From the NCBI GenBank assembly GCA_964636325.1, contig CAZWRV010000045.1, positions 1 through 46,725 on the forward strand: a stretch of DNA of 46,725 nt. The letters are read 5' to 3'. The notes below the pieces were generated by a model. That model saw only the letters and a list, made by a program, of their open reading frames with translations. It made no database searches and was not told the origin of the DNA. This DNA is from CAZWRV01 sp964636325 (lineage in GTDB: Bacteria; Verrucomicrobiota; Lentisphaeria; Victivallales; GWF2-50-93). A program made the position numbers and the translations under genes. Of the stretch, positions 41,243 to 46,725 are shown piece by piece (position 1 is the stretch's first letter; each line of letters opens with the position of its first letter).

Positions 41243-43417
41243 TTATTTTGCGGGTGCCGGCTGCGGATTTCCGATCTGGCCGAACGGGCACCATACGCCC
41301 GGCTCGCCGGCTTCAGTGCATATCCATCCGACAGGGACGCCTGGCGCAGGATTATTGTTATATACAAGACTTCCCTTGCGCCATCTGCCCTCCATCGGCG
41401 CGGAGTCGCCCATGAAATGCAGCGTGGTCTGGCGCTGCGAATAAAAGCGTTGTACCGGAGGTTCCTGACTTGCCTTGGCGTTGGCGGTTGGGCGCGGCCC
41501 GTTTAAATATGCGGCGCCGAAGGGACCATCACTGATCGAGATCGGATAAACCTCGATGTATCCTGTCGGATCATTGAAGTGCACGTTCATATAAATGGAG
41601 TGGATGCCTGCCTTTTCGACATAAAATGAGACCGTTGCCTGCGCGAGAGCGCCGCGCGTGTCGGCCAGGGAAGCGATATTGCTGGTTTCCTGCCAAGCCG
41701 AGGGATCCGCAGGGGGAGCGCCGGGCATAAGGCAGTCGAGCCGTAGGAATTTTATCTGCCTGCTCCGATAGAAAAACGTCAAGTTGTAAAGATGGTCGGG
41801 AACCGTCTCGAAATGCAGTTGGGCGCAGAGCCCGGTCATCTCATTTTTCATGAACTTCCCGGCATCGGCAATCATGTAGCGTTTGCCCTTGAGCCCTTCG
41901 AATCCCGCGTCGGCGTTTTCCGGCTTCACGTTCACGGTGCATCCATATTCGTGGAAGACTTCGTTGGCGTCTCCGCTTGATGTCTTATTGACGGGATTGA
42001 ATGGCATCGGATTGTAATTCACGAAGCCAAGTACTTCAGCGCCTTTCTGCCTGGCAAGATCCTCATATATCAGGAAATTGGCGTCATTTTGTGCCGAAGG
42101 ACGGAGCGGATTCATTTTAAATCCGTTTTTAAGCCCCTCCGCGCCGCCTCCGAAGATACCGCCTCCGGTGAGGCCGCCCAGGCCGCTCTCGCAGAACGTT
42201 TGCGGAAAGGCTTCGAAGATATAACGCGGCCGCCACGCCGTATAGTGATCCCCTCCGGATATCACCACCATGCTGCCCGGCTTCAAGTTCTTTACAAGGG
42301 GAATGCCGCCATACTCACCGCCCCAACGGCAGGCCGTCAAAAGCACTTTCCCCGGCTCGGTCATCTTGAACCAGGACTGATCTGCCGCGGGATCGTAATT
42401 GACTCCGATTGGCGAGCACATGATGTTGCTGGCATGGAAGCTTGCTCCGCTGCCAACGCACTTGATGCCGTCCTCCTCCCCGCCGCTCTCGCACCAGCCG
42501 CCTGACCACGGCTTGCCCTTTTCCGTCCCGTCCGACGTACCCTTGGTCATGCCCTTGAGGTTTTGGATAAGGACGCTGTCCGACATCCCTTTGTATAGAT
42601 GGCATTGATCCACGATGACATCGTTGAAGATGACATACATGTTCGGGGTTGCATTGTTCACCATTACGTAATCACCGCCTGAAAAGCCGCAATGATCAAA
42701 GGTCACGTTGCCGACCCACGAGCAGTTTCCCTTTGCCACCCAGCATTTCACAACATTCTTGAAATTCCGGAACACTAGGCCGCTTATGCGGGCGGAAAGC
42801 ACCGGATAGTTGCCCACATCAAAGATAGCTTTGTCAATGCCAGGGCCGATGATGATCGCCCCATCCCCTTCCAGGCTGGTGCCGGATAATGCGTTTATCG
42901 CATCGTCGTCGGTAGAGAGGAGTGTGCGGGCAATACGATATTCTCCGGGAGGGAAGAATATCTTCATGGGGCTGAAATAGCTCGAACCGCGGCTCCTTGC
43001 GTATTTAAAAGCCTTGACGATTGCCTCGGTGTCGTCCACCCCATCCCCCCGCGCCCCTAAGTCCTTCACATTCACGACGCTGCCGTTGAGGATTTCCCAT
43101 GCCTTCTTTGCCCCATCCCACCGATGCAAGTTACCAGAGGCCTGCAAGAGCACCATATGGCCGTCTGCTGGTTCCTTGATCGCATCGCGCTCCTTCACAG
43201 TTGCGACCACCGCAAAGCCTGCCGGCAGTTTGCTGTCGCCACCCGGCACGCCCGGAATATTCTCCGCAGACAAAGAGGCGGCCGCGATAATTATCATTGA
43301 CACGGACAAGAGGGTAATCGAATTATTTCCAGCCATCTTCCTCATAATATCCGCAGGACTCCCCTCCGGGATCTCATTGCGAAACAGATTCAACATGTGC
43401 TTGAGAGGTGAAATCAT
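41243..43417 (-). CDS. Secreted right-handed beta-helix protein (pectate-lyase-3-like)
   Basis: A 724-aa protein. VVNVKDLGARGDGVDDTEAI near residue 115 is the signature of Pectate_lyase_3/GH28-type beta-helices, and the following 300 residues alternate short strands and Asn/Gly turns (ISGLVFRNFKNVVKCWV, NVTFDHCGFSGGDYVMV). The C-terminal about 200 residues are a beta-sandwich-like module (AQLHFETVPDHLYNLTFFYR). A hydrophobic stretch SITLLSVSMIIIAAASLSA at about 32-50 is the export signal, after an unusually long N-region. The start at 43417 is backed by GGAGGAGG 6 bases upstream and overlaps the previous stop as TAATG; ATG 43345 would give a more normal leader. Polysaccharide lyase or hydrolase activity is inferred. 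Confidence 0.7.
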   Translation of the reverse strand: MISPLKHMLNLFRNEIPEGSPADIMRKMAGNNSITLLSVSMIIIAAASLSAENIPGVPGGDSKLPAGFAVVATVKERDAIKEPADGHMVLLQASGNLHRWDGAKKAWEILNGSVVNVKDLGARGDGVDDTEAIVKAFKYARSRGSSYFSPMKIFFPPGEYRIARTLLSTDDDAINALSGTSLEGDGAIIIGPGIDKAIFDVGNYPVLSARISGLVFRNFKNVVKCWVAKGNCSWVGNVTFDHCGFSGGDYVMVNNATPNMYVIFNDVIVDQCHLYKGMSDSVLIQNLKGMTKGTSDGTEKGKPWSGGWCESGGEEDGIKCVGSGASFHASNIMCSPIGVNYDPAADQSWFKMTEPGKVLLTACRWGGEYGGIPLVKNLKPGSMVVISGGDHYTAWRPRYIFEAFPQTFCESGLGGLTGGGIFGGGAEGLKNGFKMNPLRPSAQNDANFLIYEDLARQKGAEVLGFVNYNPMPFNPVNKTSSGDANEVFHEYGCTVNVKPENADAGFEGLKGKRYMIADAGKFMKNEMTGLCAQLHFETVPDHLYNLTFFYRSRQIKFLRLDCLMPGAPPADPSAWQETSNIASLADTRGALAQATVSFYVEKAGIHSIYMNVHFNDPTGYIEVYPISISDGPFGAAYLNGPRPTANAKASQEPPVQRFYSQRQTTLHFMGDSAPMEGRWRKGSLVYNNNPAPGVPVGWICTEAGEPGVWCPFGQIGNPQPAPAK

Positions 43418-46400
43418 TATTGCCTCCTCCGCTGTGTTTTTAGTGTGACTATCGCGAACTCCTCCGGCAGCAGCGTCAATCGGATTTTCAAGGAGGACTC
43501 GTCAAGTGAGACGATGGCATGATCCTTGTTACAACTGAGCATGTCCTCCTTCAATCCCGGCAGGTTGACGCTGAGAAGCGGTCTGATTGTCTTTGCCGGC
43601 ATTGGATGAGCGTCTTCCTCGATAATGATTTGGACGGCACCTTCGGTGTCTTTGAAAGCGATGACCTTTCCGGCGTCTGCCTCCACTACCGGTCTGCTCA
43701 GATATCTCAGGATGCGCTTCATCGACTCGTTGATCAACTGGCTGATGCTGTCCCTTCCATAGCAGACACGGTTGCCCTGGTCCTGCCGCCTCACTGTGGT
43801 GGGTGGAATGTTGAACAGAGCGGTTTTCCCCCAGCGGGTTGCGTGGACGAACAGCGCGGGGATTTCGCCATCGAGCAAGATGTCGGCGCCCGCCGAACGG
43901 TACACGCCTTTGCATGCACGGTGCTCGGTGTGTTCGGCTATGTCGGAAAGCGGCAGTAACGGATTCCAGGCGAGCTTCGTATTGACTGCGATGCTGTTCA
44001 AGTGTTTCTCCTCGCAGCGCCCGACGCCGAACAGATCCTCCAAGCCGCCCACCTCTTCAAAGCCCAGCAGCGAAACTCCTCGTTCGTGCAGACGCCGGAT
44101 ATTGGCTAAATCGTCCGAGCCGACTTTCGTCAGCGGCGGCAGCACCAGCGTATCGATGTCACTTTCATCAAGCGCGGCCAGCGACTTGAAATCGGCGACG
44201 AATCCGGCGTTCTGTGAGGCGGCACGGCTCATCTCGTACGCACAGGCGACGCATTCCTCGGCGGTATTGAACAGATCTCCCAGCTTGGCATGCCCGTCCC
44301 CTTCGTCATGGTATTCGTCATAATAGACGGCGTGGTTTTCGCAGCACGCTTCGCTGCATATAAAGGCGTTGGCCTTGAGCGGCCGCCGAGCGGGGGTCTT
44401 GTCAATGAATCCCCAAGTCCGCAACAAGGATTCATAGCGTTCCCGCTCCCAAATACGGGTGTGGAATCCATAGTCCCGCCAATAGTTGAAGTCCTCGCCG
44501 TCATGCCAGACCGCCGCATAGACGTATTCCAGCACCCGTTTAACGCTGCAATTCACCGGAAAATCCAAAGGCCAGATACCCACGCTGGGCCATGCGCGCG
44601 CGACCGCCCCGTCCGGACAGGTGTTGCCGCTGGGCGAATACATCTCCGGATAGATCGTCAACGTCGGGCATGCCATCTTGATCGACGCCAGCAGGAAGGG
44701 GCCGCGGTTGATCGTATACCGGCAGGCATGAGGGTAGTCTTCAAGCATGAAGAAACCGCCGCGGACGTCATCCAGCTTCTTAGAGAGGGCATATCCAGAT
44801 ACGTACCTGACGGAGTGGGCTGTCTTATATGCTGCGGCGTAAATCGCAGTCGGCCCGTAAGATGCACGTCTGGCAACGTGGTTGATGGCGGCAATATTAC
44901 GGTTTGCCTCGCCTTCTGCCGCCATGAACCTTTCGTTGAAGAAATCGAGCCACTGATAAAAGCGCGTCGCCACCAGCTCGTTGAATGTTTCCAAATCGGG
45001 GATGGTGCTGCCACCGATGGCTGTTCTTATCTTCTCAGGATGGAAATTGTGTTTGCGAGCGAAGTCATAAAGGGTCTGCAGCACAGAGGCGACGTAAAAA
45101 CCCCTGCAGCAAAGGCGGACGAGGCAGGATGCTTCTATCGCGTTTAGCGAATGGATGTAGTCGCACTGTTCCACGAGGTCTCGGTTTTTCGACAAATCCC
45201 AATTCTCGGCGGTCCGCCCGTCCAGCCACAGAAACCATTCACGGCGGTAAATCCTGCACAGTTCCCACAGACGTTTTTCCCTGGCGATATGCGGCATTAC
45301 AGACGCGACAATGGAAACATAGTGCGATACGTCCACGCAGTCTGGTTTCCACGGATCGAAATAATCGGTGTCGGATCCCATAGTCTCGGTCGCACAAGAG
45401 AACAGCTTGGGTAGCCTGGATGCTTGTGGCCCGCCGACATCAGGTGCGTATACTTCAAATGCGCGGCGCTTCTCCTGTGACGATGTGCCGCCCTGGCTTA
45501 GCCGGAAAGCCAGATGGTAAACGCCAGCAGCCAGCCTGCCGAGCCTGATGTTTTCAGAGCAGAGGTTTTCTATATCCAAAGTGATCGGCTTGATTTCTCT
45601 CTTCAGTTTGACCGCTTTCCACTTTCCCATCGGTTCGAGGAAGGCGTTCTCCAAGCGATACGAAAGGCGCAGTTCTGATTTTGCCTCTCCGAGGCGCGAA
45701 AATATCTCAATGTAGAATAGGCAGTTTTCCTTATCGGAAAAAAAATGGTTCTCCCGGGCGAACCGCAGGGCCTTCTCATACTCGTGCGTTGATTTCGGAA
45801 TGTCGCCGCAGATCTGCTTGCCGAGGGGAGACTTCAAGTCGAAAACTACCGTTCCCGGTTCTAGAGCCTGACCGAAGTAAATGATCGCTCCGCTCGCGCA
45901 GTCGTAGACGGTTTCGCTTTGCCCGGCAGCTTGGTGCTTGTTGACTGGCGGGTTGCTGTATGCCTTGTAGCCGCAGAACAGTACGGCGTCCGCACAATTC
46001 AGACCATCTATGAAAAACCTTTTGCGCATTGGCCATTCAGGTTTTTCATAACCCAGCAAATAGAAATATTTCGACGAGGGGTTGGAAAGCGTCAGAGTGT
46101 CCCGAGACAAGACAAGATCGACGCACCGTTGGCCCGATTCGATCCGCACATATGGTCCTTTGAGCTTGTCCACGTAGCGACAGTGATAGGGGAACCATGC
46201 GAGATGCTCCCGATCCTTCACGCCGCCGGACAACTCCACGTCCAACTGTGTGATGTTCCCGCATTTGCGCGAGGAGAACGTCCAGACTATAGGGGTGTCC
46301 ATGCCGTTGATGGCGGCGAACGGGATGGAAAGCTTGTCCCATACTGTCCGCCAGTCGAGTGTGTCGCCCGTTGTTATTGTCAGCGGTTTCAGGCGTAGCT

Positions 46401-46617
46401 CGCCGACGAACGAACCGCGGCTCAGGGCGACGGCGCCTGTGCCAAAATCAGCCGCATGGACGAAACGCTCCTCCGCGTTCACGGACAGGCGAACGCCGGT
46501 CATGTCCACTACGAGTTCGAAATCGATGAGATGAGACTTGGCGATTTGCTGGAAGAGGCCATGTCCGATCTCTTGCCTGGCGCGCAAAATACTTTGTACC
46601 CATAACGACACCGACAT
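43417..46617 (-). CDS. Large leaderless protein, putative glycoside hydrolase with GATase-like domain
   Basis: A 1066-aa protein, no signal peptide. Residues about 1-380 are beta-rich. Residues about 430-760 look like a (beta/alpha)8 barrel with aromatic-rich ends: ASYGPTAIYAAAYKTAHSV, GGFFMLEDYPHACRY, CPTLTIYPEMYSPSG (Glu at a strand end) and WHDGEDFNYWRDYG. Residues about 800-900 resemble the trimerisation (GATase-like) domain of GH42 proteins: DIDTLVLPPLTKVGSDDL, then RRLHERGVSLLGFEEVGGL. The last 100 residues are a beta domain. I do not recognise the family. Its stop overlaps the start of the beta-helix gene (TAATG). GGAAGGGGG abuts the ATG. It is probably cytoplasmic and acts on imported oligosaccharides. 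Confidence 0.58.
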   Translation of the reverse strand: MSVSLWVQSILRARQEIGHGLFQQIAKSHLIDFELVVDMTGVRLSVNAEERFVHAADFGTGAVALSRGSFVGELRLKPLTITTGDTLDWRTVWDKLSIPFAAINGMDTPIVWTFSSRKCGNITQLDVELSGGVKDREHLAWFPYHCRYVDKLKGPYVRIESGQRCVDLVLSRDTLTLSNPSSKYFYLLGYEKPEWPMRKRFFIDGLNCADAVLFCGYKAYSNPPVNKHQAAGQSETVYDCASGAIIYFGQALEPGTVVFDLKSPLGKQICGDIPKSTHEYEKALRFARENHFFSDKENCLFYIEIFSRLGEAKSELRLSYRLENAFLEPMGKWKAVKLKREIKPITLDIENLCSENIRLGRLAAGVYHLAFRLSQGGTSSQEKRRAFEVYAPDVGGPQASRLPKLFSCATETMGSDTDYFDPWKPDCVDVSHYVSIVASVMPHIAREKRLWELCRIYRREWFLWLDGRTAENWDLSKNRDLVEQCDYIHSLNAIEASCLVRLCCRGFYVASVLQTLYDFARKHNFHPEKIRTAIGGSTIPDLETFNELVATRFYQWLDFFNERFMAAEGEANRNIAAINHVARRASYGPTAIYAAAYKTAHSVRYVSGYALSKKLDDVRGGFFMLEDYPHACRYTINRGPFLLASIKMACPTLTIYPEMYSPSGNTCPDGAVARAWPSVGIWPLDFPVNCSVKRVLEYVYAAVWHDGEDFNYWRDYGFHTRIWERERYESLLRTWGFIDKTPARRPLKANAFICSEACCENHAVYYDEYHDEGDGHAKLGDLFNTAEECVACAYEMSRAASQNAGFVADFKSLAALDESDIDTLVLPPLTKVGSDDLANIRRLHERGVSLLGFEEVGGLEDLFGVGRCEEKHLNSIAVNTKLAWNPLLPLSDIAEHTEHRACKGVYRSAGADILLDGEIPALFVHATRWGKTALFNIPPTTVRRQDQGNRVCYGRDSISQLINESMKRILRYLSRPVVEADAGKVIAFKDTEGAVQIIIEEDAHPMPAKTIRPLLSVNLPGLKEDMLSCNKDHAIVSLDESSLKIRLTLLPEEFAIVTLKTQRRRQ

Positions 46618-46725
46618 CCCCCTTCCGTCAGAGCAGAGATCGAGAATGGCCCCTTGGCGATGGCGGGTATCATAGAGCCCGTCTATAAAAATATAAATAT
46701 TTAACAGAGAAGGACTTGCATGCGC
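46618..46725 (-). promoter_or_regulatory. AT-rich upstream region of the 1066-aa gene
   Basis: On the minus strand TTAAATATTTATATTTTTATAG (46708-46687 region) is strikingly AT-rich against its GC-rich surroundings, about 75-85 bp before the start codon. TATATT or TATAGA could be a -10 element; no clear -35 can be named. It is the likely promoter of the right-hand catabolic block. Confidence 0.35.

Overview
The window reads as a chromosomal segment of a saccharolytic PVC-superphylum bacterium, most probably a Lentisphaerota/Victivallales-like or Kiritimatiellota-like lineage. This is inferred from style and not proven: many large glycan-active proteins of unassigned family, uroporphyrinogen-decarboxylase-like (URO-D) proteins next to glycosidases, GntR regulators with LacI-type sensor domains, a zinc-ribbon/Hanks kinase remnant, and moderately high GC. 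No rRNA, tRNA or CRISPR array was seen.

Layout. (1) 1-9981, all minus strand: a catabolic block that reads right to left as a heparinase II/III-like lyase, a URO-D-like protein overlapping a GH20-like hexosaminidase by 4 bp, a TIM-barrel hydrolase, a small C-terminal remnant, and a GntR/LacI hybrid regulator closed by a terminator. (2) 10061-10955: a REP-associated tyrosine transposase (RAYT) with a REP-like palindrome on each side. (3) 11014-19436, minus strand: a second GntR/LacI hybrid regulator with a three-copy operator candidate, followed downstream by a probable four-gene operon (secreted 1193-aa protein with a decayed PHP-like domain, phosphotriesterase-like hydrolase, creatinase-like M24 protein, TIM-barrel protein). 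(4) 19439-25077: a truncated Ser/Thr kinase, then housekeeping genes: nnr and acpS on the minus strand, fabF-like and a beta-CASP RNase on the plus strand. (5) 25078-29870: a decaying accessory island with an integrase N-terminal fragment, a phage-style sigma-like factor, a UPF0175 antitoxin whose PIN-type toxin carries an in-frame stop, a frameshifted molybdenum-carrier-like gene and several small unknown ORFs. (6) 29874-46617, minus strand: a second catabolic block with a 1066-aa hydrolase-like protein coupled to a secreted beta-helix protein, a small exported ORF coupled to a second URO-D-like protein, and two giant paralogous LamG/CBM9-like/barrel proteins separated by a broken hydrolase gene.

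How the genes may work together (inference). Exported proteins (1193 aa, 724 aa, 1373 aa and the lipoprotein-like 1428 aa) would bind and cut a complex glycan outside the cytoplasm. Leaderless enzymes (heparinase-like, GH20-like, TIM-barrel proteins) would finish the oligosaccharides inside. The repeated pairing of URO-D-like proteins with glycosidases suggests a linked modification step, possibly methyl-group removal. Two GntR/LacI hybrids probably sense released sugars.

Intergenic spaces carry many palindromic elements of 75-130 bp, some in two copies. Together with the RAYT and at least five broken genes, they suggest an actively rearranging genome.
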